From: UBA9715 sp045614225
GTDB taxonomy: Bacteria; Actinomycetota; Coriobacteriia; Coriobacteriales; Eggerthellaceae
DNA length: 18,575 nt
Direction of reading: 5' to 3'
NCBI GenBank assembly: GCA_045614225.1
Contig: JAZLCO010000040.1
Coordinates: 1-18,575, forward strand
Each line of letters opens with the position of its first letter. Positions within the stretch are counted from its first letter, which is position 1. Positions 1 through 7,218 of this stretch are shown in pieces. Made by a program: the position numbers and the translations under genes. The notes beneath the pieces are model-generated. The model searched no databases and was not told the DNA's origin. It was given only the letters and a program-made list of their open reading frames with translations.

Positions 1-749
1 CGCACATGCGCACGGGCATCATGGCCGGTGCCGGTTGCCCGCCCGATCTGATGAGAAAGGCGGCGCAGCCTGACGAGATGAACATGGGCGGCATCGTCAG
101 CGTGTACGGCCAGACCGAATCAGCACCGGGCTCGGTCATGACCGCCTGGACCGACCCGCTGGATTGGCGCGTCGAGACGGTTGGCTACGAGTACCCGCAC
201 GTGCAGTGCAAGATCATCAACCCCGGCACGGGCGAGGAGATGCCCGACGGTGTGGCAGGTGAGTTCTGCAGCCGTGGCTACAACATCATGAAGGGCTACT
301 ACAAGATGCCCGACGCCACGCGCGACACCATCGACAAGGATGGCTGGCTGCATTCCGGCGACCTGGTCATGCGTGACGAGAACGGCAACTTCCGCGTTAC
401 CGGGCGCATCAAGGACATGATCATCCGTGGTGGCGAGAACATCTACCCCAAAGAGATCGAAGACTTCATGATCACGAACCCGAAGGTCAGCGATTGCCAG
501 GTCATCGGCGTGCCCGACCAGAAGTACGGCGAAGAAGCCATGGCGTGCATCATTCTCATGAAGGGCGAGGAGGCCACCGAGGACGAGATGCGCGAATTTG
601 CGCGGCAGCGCATCGCGCGTCACAAGGTGCCGCGCTACATCAAGTTCGTGGACACGTTCCCGATGAATGCTGCGGGCAAGGTGCTCAAGTACAAGATGCG
701 CGAAGAGGCCGCCCGCGAGCTTGGGTTCGAGGTGAAAGAGGACAAGTAG
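1..749 (+). CDS. Acyl-CoA synthetase (AMP-forming), C-terminal part, 5' truncated by window edge
   Basis: The reading frame is open from the first bases of the window to a TAG at 747-749, so this is the last ~249 codons of a longer gene. The family (ANL, adenylate-forming) activates a carboxylic acid with ATP to an acyl-adenylate and then to acyl-CoA. Visible motifs, numbered from the first Met at base 6, are YGQTES near residues 34-39, the GWLHSGDL element with its adenylate-binding Asp near 113-120, the hinge region GRIKDMIIRGGENIYPKEIE near 132-151, and AAGKVLKYK near 222-230 with the catalytic Lys (about 225). The pattern fits FadD-like medium/long-chain fatty-acyl-CoA synthetases best. 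Substrate cannot be read from this half. A hairpin follows the stop, so the gene probably ends a transcript. Confidence 0.93.
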   Translation, partial: HMRTGIMAGAGCPPDLMRKAAQPDEMNMGGIVSVYGQTESAPGSVMTAWTDPLDWRVETVGYEYPHVQCKIINPGTGEEMPDGVAGEFCSRGYNIMKGYYKMPDATRDTIDKDGWLHSGDLVMRDENGNFRVTGRIKDMIIRGGENIYPKEIEDFMITNPKVSDCQVIGVPDQKYGEEAMACIILMKGEEATEDEMREFARQRIARHKVPRYIKFVDTFPMNAAGKVLKYKMREEAARELGFEVKEDK

Positions 750-782
750 GTCGGCTAAAGGATAAGCAAGCTTGCTTGAATG

Positions 783-815
783 CGGCGCGGGCTCGAGGTG
801 TTCGAACCCGCGCCG
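783..815 (+). terminator. GC-rich hairpin after the acyl-CoA synthetase gene
   Basis: Arms 783-796 and 802-815 pair over 14 positions with one mismatch (C792/A806) around a 5-base loop. The stem begins 33 bases after the stop codon. There is no strong T-run on either side, so it is a terminator-like structure rather than a textbook intrinsic terminator. It could also serve the convergent GNAT gene that ends at 908. Bases 816-907 hold only a 12-bp direct repeat, TCAAAAGCCGCG, at 857-868 and 894-905. Confidence 0.5.
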
Positions 816-907
816 TATTGGTTGTGCGGTTAAAAGTGGTGCTCTAAGCGTTGCGCTCAAAAGCCGCGGTTTGCACTTGTTTTGGGCGCGCCGTCAAAAG
901 CCGCGCT

Positions 908-1402
908 TCACACCCGCTCGAACGCGAGGCGGGGATAGTCATCCTCTTCGACGTAGATGGTCCCGCAATGCTTGAAGCCGAGCTTTTCAAGCAGCCTTTG
1001 CATGACGGCGTTGTCGCCGTGCGTGTCGATGCGCAGGTGCCCGCATTGCTGATAAGCCCAATCGATGCAAGCGCTTCCCACGCCCTTGACCGAGCCATCG
1101 CTTGCGATTCGGTGGACGACGCCGTACGGGGTGTCATCGAGCCACGCGCCGTCTTCGATGTGCGCATAGGTTGGCTCGATGTCGGGGCCGAAATCGTAGT
1201 AGAACACGCCAACAAGCTTTCCATCGCATTCGCACACGTGGCATGCGCCGCGCTCGATGTCGTTGTGAATCAGCTGTTCAGGAGGCCAGTTCGTCGGCCC
1301 CCACTGGTTCGGATTGCCGTGTTCGGCCATGAATGCGCGCGCGATGGCGTAGATCTCCATGATGCGTTCGAAATCGTTTTCGGTGGCTTTCCTAATCTGC
1401 AT
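908..1402 (-). CDS. GNAT-family N-acetyltransferase
   Basis: The protein begins MQIRKATENDFERIM, the typical beta1-alpha1 start of Gcn5-related acetyltransferases. It ends with the family's C-terminal pattern, RIDTHGDNAVMQRLLEKLGF followed by a C-G-x-I strand, which forms the alpha4/beta6-7 part of the acetyl-CoA fold. It should transfer an acetyl group from acetyl-CoA to an amine; the substrate is unknown. I start it at the ATG at 1402 because GGAGG lies 11 bases upstream. The in-frame ATG at 1411 is only 2 bases from that GGAGG. A TTG at 1444, behind AGAGG, would add 14 residues. The gene lies about 50-60 bases downstream of the NUDIX gene on the same strand, so the two are probably cotranscribed. 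Confidence 0.85.
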   Translation of the reverse strand: MQIRKATENDFERIMEIYAIARAFMAEHGNPNQWGPTNWPPEQLIHNDIERGACHVCECDGKLVGVFYYDFGPDIEPTYAHIEDGAWLDDTPYGVVHRIASDGSVKGVGSACIDWAYQQCGHLRIDTHGDNAVMQRLLEKLGFKHCGTIYVEEDDYPRLAFERV

Positions 1403-1462
1403 TTGTTTCATTGCCTCCGCGCTCTCGAGGAATTGTGCTGTCAAGAGATTATCCTCTTTATA

Positions 1463-2113
1463 TCATTGAATGCCGCGCGTCACTTTCAGATATGCGTCTG
1501 CGACAAGCCGAGCGTGGTCGAACGCGAAGCCACTGCTGTCGATGACATGTGCACACGGGGCTCCGAAGCTTCGGGCTGTGAGTTCGAATCGCACGAGCAA
1601 GGGTTCCTCGTCCGAGCATTGCAATGAAAGCGTGCATGTGCTGCGAGCGCCCGAATCGTCGAATGCCACTTCCGTCGTCCACCAACGCGCATCAGCTGCG
1701 TCGTCTCCGGCCTTTACGTCGACATCGTCGACCAGCGTGCAAAAACCGCCGGACACCGTCCATCCGCGTGGGTCGCGTCCTGGCGTGCCGTAGATTCCGA
1801 ATGGCTCCAACGAAACGTCGGTGACTCCCGTTTCCTCTTCGAGCTCGCGCCGCGCCGCATCAATCACGTCTTCGTTCGGGTCGACAAATCCTCCTGGCAA
1901 AGCCCAGCAGCCCTTAAACGGATGCCTTGCGCGTCTGACGAGGAGCAGCTCAATGCCGTCTTGAATACTGCGAAACACTGCGATATCCGCGGTGAGAGAG
2001 GGCTTAGGGTACTCCTTCTTCTTGTACTCCTTGAGGAATTGCTCTTCCGTTTTTTCTTCTTCGGGTGCGGTAGCGACGTCTTTTGCGTCTTCGGTTTCGT
2101 GCTGCATGTTCAT
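1463..2113 (-). CDS. NUDIX hydrolase
   Basis: A 216-aa protein with a complete Nudix box, GFVDPNEDVIDAARRELEEE followed by TGV, matching GX5EX7REUXEEXGU; the two Glu of RELEEE coordinate the catalytic divalent metal. The family cleaves nucleoside diphosphates linked to another group. The strand-rich stretch before the box (IELLLVRRARHPFKGCWALPGG) resembles ADP-ribose pyrophosphatase-like members, but substrate assignment is inference. The first ~38 residues are acidic and Lys-rich (many E, K and D), look disordered, and precede the fold proper at PSLTADIAVF. The start is the ATG at 2113 behind AGAAGG; a second ATG two codons later is equally placed. It is the first gene of a likely two-gene minus-strand unit with the GNAT gene. 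Confidence 0.9.
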   Translation of the reverse strand: MNMQHETEDAKDVATAPEEEKTEEQFLKEYKKKEYPKPSLTADIAVFRSIQDGIELLLVRRARHPFKGCWALPGGFVDPNEDVIDAARRELEEETGVTDVSLEPFGIYGTPGRDPRGWTVSGGFCTLVDDVDVKAGDDAADARWWTTEVAFDDSGARSTCTLSLQCSDEEPLLVRFELTARSFGAPCAHVIDSSGFAFDHARLVADAYLKVTRGIQ

Positions 2114-2223
2114 CGTCCTTCTCTGCGCAAAATCAAGCTTCCAAATGCATTTTCAAGTGTCTTGCTTCGTTGGTCTCATCGTATAGCAAAAAGGATTTGG
2201 TTGATAAGGTGCGAGATTCCATA

Positions 2224-2297
2224 TTAGGCAGAAATGGTCATAGATAACTGCCTAAATGACACCCTGAAAATAGGCAAAGACCGCGAAAATAGACAAA
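2224..2297. promoter_or_regulatory. Inverted and direct repeat cluster upstream of the alcohol dehydrogenase
   Basis: The 312-base divergent gap 2114-2425 has no convincing gene. It holds a perfect 8-bp inverted repeat, TTAGGCAG (2224-2231) and CTGCCTAA (2248-2255). Immediately after come two near-identical direct copies, GAAAATAGGCAAA (2266-2278) and GAAAATAGACAAA (2285-2297), spaced 19 bp apart. The core TAGGCA recurs in both parts. Roughly two-turn spacing of related half-sites suggests binding by a regulator dimer or multimer. No consensus -35/-10 pair stands out. The role as an operator for the flanking divergent genes is inference. Confidence 0.4.
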
Positions 2298-2358
2298 CGT
2301 GAATACGCCTGACACACGTGGGCAAAACAGCTGGTGGTTTAATCAGTTTGTAGGGTGG

Positions 2359-2399
2359 CCAGACGTATGCTATCAAGCGGACGTGCGGCTGTCGTCTGG
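2359..2399. promoter_or_regulatory. Inverted repeat in the adh leader region
   Basis: CCAGACG (2359-2365) is matched by CGTCTGG (2393-2399), enclosing 27 bases, and G-T pairs could extend the stem by one or two positions. It ends 27 bases before the adh start codon, so it could be a 5'-UTR stem or an operator. The arm core resembles the CCAGACA/TGTCTGG pair in the palindromic element at 14518-14580, though the spacing differs. Confidence 0.3.
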
Positions 2400-2410
2400 T
2401 CAGGAATCGA
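2398..2410 (+). repeat. 13-bp direct repeat, left copy, flanking adh
   Basis: GGTCAGGAATCGA occurs here, just before the Shine-Dalgarno GAGAGAGGG of the alcohol dehydrogenase gene. An identical copy lies at 3647-3659, just after its stop codon. The pair brackets the gene exactly. Confidence 0.6.
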
Positions 2411-2425
2411 GAGAGAGGGCTGATC

Positions 2426-3643
2426 ATGCAACAGTACACTAATCCCCGGTTTGTCTATCATGGCGAAAACGCACTCGATGCTCTGAAAACCCTTAAGGGA
2501 AAGAAAGCGGTCATCTGCATTGGCGGTGGATCGATTAAGAAGAACGGCGCTCTCGACAAAATCGAGGCGAATCTCGCTGAAGCCGGCTTCGAGACCAAGC
2601 TGATCGAAGGTATAGAATCCGACCCCTCCGTCGACACCGTCATCGCCGGTGCCAAGACAATGGAGGAATTCGGCCCCGATTGGATCATTGCGGTTGGTGG
2701 TGGTTCGCCCATCGATGCTGCGAAGGCAATGTGGGTCAAGTACGAGAATCCCGACATCACGTTCGAGCAGATGTGCGTTCCGTTCGGTCTTCCCGAAATG
2801 CGCCAAAAGGCGAAATTCTGTGCCATCACCACGACGTCGGGCACTGGCACCGAGGTAACCGCGTTTGCCGTCATCACGGACTATGAGAAGGGCATCAAGT
2901 ACCCGATGGCCGACTTCGAGATCACGCCGGATGTCGCCATTGTCGACCCGGCTCTGGTTGCCGGTCTGCCGCCGAAACTGGTTGCCTTCACGGGCATGGA
3001 CGCCCTCACGCATTCGATCGAGGCATACGTGTCCACCGCCCACAGCTACTACACCGACGCCATGGCGATTCATTCCATCAAGATGATTCAGGACAATTTG
3101 GTTGCCTCCTATGCAGGCGACCAGCAGGCGCGTGCTGCGATGCATGACGCGCAGTGCCTCGCCGGCATGGCATTCTCGAGCGGCCTTCTGGGCATCGTGC
3201 ACTCCATGGCCCACAAGACCGGTGCCGCCTTCGAGGGTGGACACATCATCCACGGTTGTGCGAACGCCATGTACCTGCCCAAGGTCATCAAGTACAACGC
3301 CGGTAATCGCGAGTCAGCGATTCGCTATGCAGAAATCGCCGATGCTATCGGTCTGTGTGGCAAGACCCGCGCTGACAAGGTTGAGGCCCTCATCCAGTTC
3401 TGCTTGGACTTCAACAGGGAGATGAACATCCCGAATTGCATCAGCGAGTACGGCGAGGGCGGCTTGAAGGTACCGGCGGGCGAAGGCTTCGTTTCCGTGG
3501 AAGAGTTCGAGAAGAAGCTTTCGGACATCGCTGCCAACGCGCTGCTCGACGCTTGCACCGGATCCAACCCGCGTGCGATCGGCCAGGCGCAGATGGAGAA
3601 GATGCTGATCGCTTCCTACTATGACCAGGATGTCTACTTCTAA
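2426..3643 (+). CDS. Iron-containing (group III) alcohol dehydrogenase
   Basis: A full-length 405-aa member of the Fe-ADH family, which interconverts alcohols and aldehydes with NAD(P)H. The nucleotide-binding loop GGGSPIDAAKAM spans residues 91-102. The metal ligands expected from the family are all present: Asp192 and His196 in GMDALTHSIEAYVS, His263 in GIVHSMAHKTG, and His276 in GGHIIHGCANA. The C-terminal DACTGSNPRAIG stretch is typical of butanol/1,2-propanediol-type enzymes. The start has GAGAGAGGG six bases upstream. No AdhE-type aldehyde dehydrogenase domain is attached, so it is a stand-alone enzyme. It is probably fermentative, converting an aldehyde to an alcohol or the reverse; the substrate is not determinable. 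It appears monocistronic, with a terminator 44 bases after the stop and a repeat-rich region upstream. Confidence 0.95.
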   Translation: MQQYTNPRFVYHGENALDALKTLKGKKAVICIGGGSIKKNGALDKIEANLAEAGFETKLIEGIESDPSVDTVIAGAKTMEEFGPDWIIAVGGGSPIDAAKAMWVKYENPDITFEQMCVPFGLPEMRQKAKFCAITTTSGTGTEVTAFAVITDYEKGIKYPMADFEITPDVAIVDPALVAGLPPKLVAFTGMDALTHSIEAYVSTAHSYYTDAMAIHSIKMIQDNLVASYAGDQQARAAMHDAQCLAGMAFSSGLLGIVHSMAHKTGAAFEGGHIIHGCANAMYLPKVIKYNAGNRESAIRYAEIADAIGLCGKTRADKVEALIQFCLDFNREMNIPNCISEYGEGGLKVPAGEGFVSVEEFEKKLSDIAANALLDACTGSNPRAIGQAQMEKMLIASYYDQDVYF

Positions 3644-3646
3644 ATC

Positions 3647-3659
3647 GGTCAGGAATCGA
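3647..3659 (+). repeat. 13-bp direct repeat, right copy, flanking adh
   Basis: Second exact copy of GGTCAGGAATCGA, starting 3 bases after the adh stop codon. See the partner at 2398-2410. Confidence 0.6.
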
Positions 3660-3686
3660 TAAGCGTCGGGTTCTAAATGGGAATGT

Positions 3687-3712
3687 AAGGGCCGCCATTG
3701 CTGGCGGCCCTT
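3687..3712. terminator. Strong hairpin between convergent adh and ABC substrate-binding genes
   Basis: AAGGGCCGCCA (3687-3697) pairs perfectly with TGGCGGCCCTT (3702-3712) around a 4-base loop. It lies 43 bases after the adh stop and 38 bases beyond the stop of the convergent ABC lipoprotein gene. It probably terminates both transcripts, although T-runs are short on both sides. Confidence 0.75.
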
Positions 3713-3750
3713 GCTAACGTTGGCTCAAAAGATATGTCTCTAACAGCTGA

Positions 3751-4662
3751 CTAGTTGGCTGCTTGGCCAGGCTCCACAACGAGGGTGTCCTCGTAGTCGG
3801 CGCCGTAAACGTCGAGCAGCGTCTTCTCGTAGGCGCTATGGAAGAACTTCTCGGCGCCCAGTTTGGCCATGTCTTCGTTGATCCACTCGAGCAGCGTTGT
3901 GTTGCCTTTCGAGACGGCAGGGGCGATGGTGTCGAGCGAGCCGAGCTCCTCGATGCCAACCGTGAAGCCCGTTGCGCCGTTGGCAAACGCGATGACCTCG
4001 GTGTTGTCGTTAGCCCAGGCAACGCCTTCCTTGTTCTCGAAAGCGGTCTTAGCGTTCGCGTAGGTCTCGAACTTCTGCAGCTTGATCTCGGGGTTGTTCT
4101 CGGTCAGGTACGTCTCGGCGGTGGTGCCGGTGATGACGATGACCTTGTCGTCAGCGCCGATCTGCGAAAGGTCGGTGATAACGTTGTCGTTGTGTGAGAC
4201 GACACCGAGTGCCACGTTCATGTACGGATTCGCGAAATCGACTGCCTCGGCACGTTCGGGCGTGACCGTGAAGTTTGCCAAGATGATGTCGACCTTGCCG
4301 GTCTCGAGGTATTCGACGCGGTTAGCTGCCTCGGTGGAGACGAACTCAACGTCGACGCCCAGATCATCGGCCAAGCGGTTGGCCAACTCGATGTCATAGC
4401 CGGCGTACTCGCCGTTTTCATCGACGTAACCGAACGGGTTCTTATCGCTGAACACGCCGATGACCAGCTTGCCGCTTGCCTTGATCTCGTCAAGCGTGCG
4501 ATACACCGTGCCGCCCGACGCGCTTGCGGAAGTGCTGCCCGATGCAGCAGAACCCGACGCGCTCGCAGCGCTGCCGCTCGACGATCCGCAGCCTGCCAAC
4601 ACGCCCACCACGAGGACGAGCGCCGCAGCTACCGTTGCAATTTTCAAAAACTCCCTTTTCAT
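3751..4662 (-). CDS. Amino-acid ABC transporter substrate-binding lipoprotein (family 3)
   Basis: A 303-aa lipoprotein. The N-terminus is a charged MKREF stretch, a hydrophobic core and the lipobox LAGC with lipidated Cys25. A Ser/Ala/Gly-rich tether of about 25 residues follows, then the periplasmic-binding fold. The SBP_bac_3 hallmarks are KLVIGVFSDKNPFGY and the signature GYDIELANRLADDLGV, followed by NFTVTPERAEAVDFANPYM. The family binds polar amino acids (Glu/Gln/Asp/Cys/Arg) and hands them to the permeases; the ligand is not readable here. SD AGGAG sits 6 bases before the ATG. It is the last gene of the four-gene importer operon, after a 168-base gap that may give it separate expression control. 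Confidence 0.94.
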   Translation of the reverse strand: MKREFLKIATVAAALVLVVGVLAGCGSSSGSAASASGSAASGSTSASASGGTVYRTLDEIKASGKLVIGVFSDKNPFGYVDENGEYAGYDIELANRLADDLGVDVEFVSTEAANRVEYLETGKVDIILANFTVTPERAEAVDFANPYMNVALGVVSHNDNVITDLSQIGADDKVIVITGTTAETYLTENNPEIKLQKFETYANAKTAFENKEGVAWANDNTEVIAFANGATGFTVGIEELGSLDTIAPAVSKGNTTLLEWINEDMAKLGAEKFFHSAYEKTLLDVYGADYEDTLVVEPGQAAN

Positions 4663-4766
4663 TCCCTGCTCCTATCCTTCAATACCTTTTCGATATTTGA
4701 GCCCATTACCTTGGATTTCGATTGGTTTCATCAATATTGGCACTTTTAGTAATCATATCTTTCCCG

Positions 4767-4799
4767 AGCTTACGGCCGTTATTCGCATTACCGTTAGCT
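4767..4799 (-). other. Intercistronic hairpin between ABC ATPase and binding-protein genes
   Basis: AGCTTACGG (4767-4775) and CCGTTAGCT (4791-4799) form a 9-position stem with one mismatch. It begins about 32 bases after the ATPase stop, inside a 168-base A+T-richer gap. It could stabilise or attenuate the message so that binding protein is made at a different level from the membrane components. That role is inferred from position only. Confidence 0.35.
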
Positions 4800-4830
4800 T
4801 GCGTTCGGTTGCAGCGATGACGAGCGCAGC

Positions 4831-5598
4831 CTACTCGGCAACATGCGAGCGGACAGCGGCGAATTCGAACGTGTGCAGGAACTCGCGTGCACGTTCCGTC
4901 TTGGGATTCGAGAAGAACTGCTCGGGGATGCCTTCCTCGACGATGTGCCCTCCCTCGAGGAAGATGACGCGGTCGGCCACGGCGCGCGCGAAGCTCATCT
5001 CGTGGGTGACGATGATCATGGTCTTTCCCTCGCGCGCTAGGTCCAAGATGACGTCGAGCACCTCGTGGACCATCTCTGGGTCGAGTGCGGCAGTGATTTC
5101 GTCGAGCAGCATCACTTCGGGCTTCATGGCCAGTGCTCGTGCAATGGCCACGCGCTGCTTCTGGCCGCCTGACAGCTGGCGCGGATAATCGTCGCGCTTG
5201 TCGAGCAGGCCCACTCGCTTGAGCAGGGCTTCACCTTCGGCGATTGCTTCGTCCTTGGGGCGTTTCTGCACGACGATGGGGGAGAGCGTGACGTTCTCGA
5301 TGATGGTCTTGTGTGGGAACAGGTCGTAGCTCTGGAACACCATTCCCAGCTTCTGGCGAATCTGCGCGATGTTCTTCGAGTTGCCGTCGACCTCTTCGTC
5401 GTCGATCCAGATGTGGCCGCCCTGGATGTCTTCGAGGGCGTTGATGCAGCGCAGAAGCGTTGACTTCCCGCAGCCGGATGGCCCGATGACGACGATGACC
5501 TCGCCCTGTTTCACATCGAGGTCCAATCCGTCGATGACGACGTTGTCGCCGAACGCCTTGCGAAGGCTCTCTATGCGCAGCACGGTGTTGTCAGCCAT
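4831..5598 (-). CDS. Polar amino-acid ABC transporter ATP-binding protein
   Basis: The 255-aa ATPase of the importer. Walker A is GPSGCGKST (residues 39-47), the Q-loop is MVFQSYDLFPHKT (from 86), the signature is LSGGQKQR (142-149), Walker B is EVMLLDE (161-167), and the H-loop is IIVTHEMSFA (His199). All of these are intact, so it should be active. The D-loop segment reads DEITAALDPE rather than the common DEPTSALDPE, a known type of variation in this subfamily. SD GGAG lies 8 bases before the ATG. Homologues (GlnQ/HisP/ArtP class) form a homodimer on the cytoplasmic face of the two permeases encoded upstream. Confidence 0.95.
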   Translation of the reverse strand: MADNTVLRIESLRKAFGDNVVIDGLDLDVKQGEVIVVIGPSGCGKSTLLRCINALEDIQGGHIWIDDEEVDGNSKNIAQIRQKLGMVFQSYDLFPHKTIIENVTLSPIVVQKRPKDEAIAEGEALLKRVGLLDKRDDYPRQLSGGQKQRVAIARALAMKPEVMLLDEITAALDPEMVHEVLDVILDLAREGKTMIIVTHEMSFARAVADRVIFLEGGHIVEEGIPEQFFSNPKTERAREFLHTFEFAAVRSHVAE

Positions 5599-5623
5599 GC
5601 TTCATCTCCGATCTGTCGTGGTT

Positions 5624-5706
5624 CCAGGGGTCTCGCTACGCCTTCACGCTTCGTGCATTGCCGAATGCATTGCCGCCTCGCCCCGACCGATGCGCCGTGC
5701 CCCTGG
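5624..5706 (-). other. Intercistronic stem spanning the permease-ATPase gap
   Basis: CCAGGGG (5624-5630) pairs with CCCCTGG (5700-5706), enclosing about 70 bases. Within it a 6-bp hairpin, TGCATT (5654-5659) and AATGCA (5664-5669), is nested. The structure occupies almost the whole 111-base gap between the permease stop and the ATPase Shine-Dalgarno. It may act in mRNA stability or translation; no function is proven. Confidence 0.3.
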
Positions 5707-5709
5707 CCA

Positions 5710-6387
5710 TCAGTTGCTCCATTTCTTCTCGAGATAGCGTGCAAGCATGCTGATGGGCCAGCACACCAGGAAATACAGCAGCAGGATGGTGCCGTAGATG
5801 CCGAACACCGCGTTGGGGCTTGCCATGCGGTTGGCCTCGATGATTTGCTGGCCAACTTTCATGACTTCGACGACGCCAATCATGAGGATGAGGCTCGTCG
5901 TCTTGATCATGCGGGTGACCAGGTTGATCGACATGGGAATGAGGCGCCTGACAGCCTGCGGAATGACGATGTGGTAGTAGATCTGCCCCTTGTTCATGCC
6001 CAATGCCGCAGCGCTTTCGTACTGGTGCTTGGGGATGCTCTCGAGAGCGCCGCGCACCAGGTCGCCCATCTCGCCGACTCCCCAGAAGCTGAACACGATT
6101 ATCGAGCTGAGCTCTGCGGAGACGTTGATTCCCAAAACGCGCGTCGCGCCGAAGAACACGATGAAGAGCAGCACCAGCTGCGGCATGATGCGCACGATTT
6201 CCAGGTAAATGCGGCTGATCACGCGCGCGACGGGGTTCTTCCACGTCATGAAGACGCCGAAGAGCATGCCCAGCACGATGCTGATGACCACCGAGATGAG
6301 GCTTATTTCGACCGCAACGCCGAGGCCTTGGAGGAGCCGCATGGCGTTGCTGCCCTTGAACAGGACATCAAGACCCAAAAGCTCCAT
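5710..6387 (-). CDS. Amino-acid ABC transporter permease (second permease)
   Basis: A 225-aa HisM/HisQ-type inner-membrane permease with about five hydrophobic segments. Segment starts near residues 20 and 65 (VAVEISLISVVISIVLGMLF; QLVLLFIVFF). The EAA loop that contacts the ATPase is seen at ALESIPKHQYESAAALGMNK, followed by IVIPQAVRRLIP. SD AAAGGAAG is 7 bases before the ATG. The first 20 bases overlap the end of the upstream permease gene (6368-6387), a sign of translational coupling and heterodimer formation with it. The protein ends KKWSN, consistent with a short cytoplasmic tail. Confidence 0.93.
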   Translation of the reverse strand: MELLGLDVLFKGSNAMRLLQGLGVAVEISLISVVISIVLGMLFGVFMTWKNPVARVISRIYLEIVRIMPQLVLLFIVFFGATRVLGINVSAELSSIIVFSFWGVGEMGDLVRGALESIPKHQYESAAALGMNKGQIYYHIVIPQAVRRLIPMSINLVTRMIKTTSLILMIGVVEVMKVGQQIIEANRMASPNAVFGIYGTILLLYFLVCWPISMLARYLEKKWSN

Positions 6388-7030
6388 AGCGAAGCTTCCT
6401 TTCGACTACGGTTCCCAATATGGACACTGGCAAGATGATGATCAGGTAGAAGATGACGAGCATGACCAGGCATTCCGTGGTCTTGTAATAAAGGCCGATC
6501 AGGTCTTTGGCCACGAACATCAAGTCCATCAAGCTGATAGCCGAGAACACGCTCGTCTCCTTCAGCAGGAAGATGATGTTCGCCACGAACGACTGGATGG
6601 ACAGCGTGATTGCTTGGGGCAAAACGATGTAGCGCATGACCTGTCCCTTCGTCATGCCCAGTGAAAGCGCGCTTTCCGTCTGGATTGGTTCGACCGCTTC
6701 GAGGCCGCTTCTAAACGATTCGGCCATGTAGGCGCCGCCGAGCAGAGCGAGGCCCAGCATGCCACACGTTTCCGCGTTTATGCTGAAGCCGAACACGCGC
6801 GGAAGCGCGAAGTACATGAAGAACAGCTGGATGAGCAGCGGGGTGTTGCGGTAGAGCTCGATGTAGAACAGCGAGATCTGATAGAGGACCGGCACTTTGT
6901 AATGGGTGATCATGGCCACGACGAGGCCAATGACCAGCGAGCCCAATATTCCGACCCAGCCAATGCGAAGCGTTAGCCACATGGCTTGCTCGTACAACGG
7001 CAAATACTCTGCCATTGCAGCGAAATCCAT
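6368..7030 (-). CDS. Amino-acid ABC transporter permease (first permease)
   Basis: A 220-aa HisM-type permease and the first gene of the importer operon. Features are the N-terminal helix after LYEQAMWLTLRIGWVGI, the conserved ELYRNTPLLIQLFFMYFALP stretch typical of polar amino-acid permeases, and the EAA loop AVEPIQTESALSLGMTKGQV with downstream IVLPQA. SD GAGG lies 7 bases before the ATG at 7030. A two-permease layout means a heterodimeric channel, as in His/Gln/Glu importers. The next permease gene starts inside this one's last codons. Confidence 0.94.
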   Translation of the reverse strand: MDFAAMAEYLPLYEQAMWLTLRIGWVGILGSLVIGLVVAMITHYKVPVLYQISLFYIELYRNTPLLIQLFFMYFALPRVFGFSINAETCGMLGLALLGGAYMAESFRSGLEAVEPIQTESALSLGMTKGQVMRYIVLPQAITLSIQSFVANIIFLLKETSVFSAISLMDLMFVAKDLIGLYYKTTECLVMLVIFYLIIILPVSILGTVVERKLRYGAFGS

Positions 7031-7069
7031 CTATCATCCTCACGCACGAACGCCAGAAGGCGTAATCCT

Positions 7070-7099
7070 AGTAAACCTATCAGATTGTGTAACTTGCAA
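7070..7099 (-). promoter_or_regulatory. Candidate promoter of the ABC importer operon
   Basis: Read on the minus strand, TTGCAA (7099-7094) is followed after 18 bases by TTTACT (7075-7070). This would start the mRNA near 7063 with a leader of about 33 bases before the first permease. The -10 match is moderate, so it is only a candidate. Confidence 0.3.
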
Positions 7100-7144
7100 A
7101 GTTTATCAGCGAATAAAGGTGAATTTGATAATAGATGTGAAAAA

Positions 7145-7167
7145 AATCGGAAATGGATATTCCGATT
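7145..7167. promoter_or_regulatory. 8-bp inverted repeat in the divergent gap
   Basis: AATCGGAA (7145-7152) and TTCCGATT (7160-7167) are perfect mirror arms around 7 bases. It sits in the A+T-rich gap between the ABC operon (minus) and the kinase gene (plus), about 45 bases upstream of the importer's candidate promoter. It could be an operator for either unit. No T-run follows, so terminator function is unlikely. Confidence 0.4.
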
Positions 7168-7218
7168 GGATTGTGTGGATGCGTCGTAACGGTGTAGCTT
7201 GATTACTGCTAAAAGAAC

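Noticed and set aside
783..815. A T-arm-like string (TTCGAA with GC stem) that could suggest a tRNA
   Set aside because: The arms pair with each other as one long hairpin, and no acceptor, D or anticodon stem can be built around it. A terminator-like hairpin fits better.
120..860. Long minus-strand open frame opposite the acyl-CoA synthetase
   Set aside because: It is a high-GC antisense shadow: the plus frame carries all ANL motifs, and the minus frame shows no domain and no Shine-Dalgarno.
2339..3253. 304-codon minus-strand open frame opposite the alcohol dehydrogenase gene
   Set aside because: The plus strand encodes a full enzyme with all metal ligands; the antisense frame has no recognisable motif.
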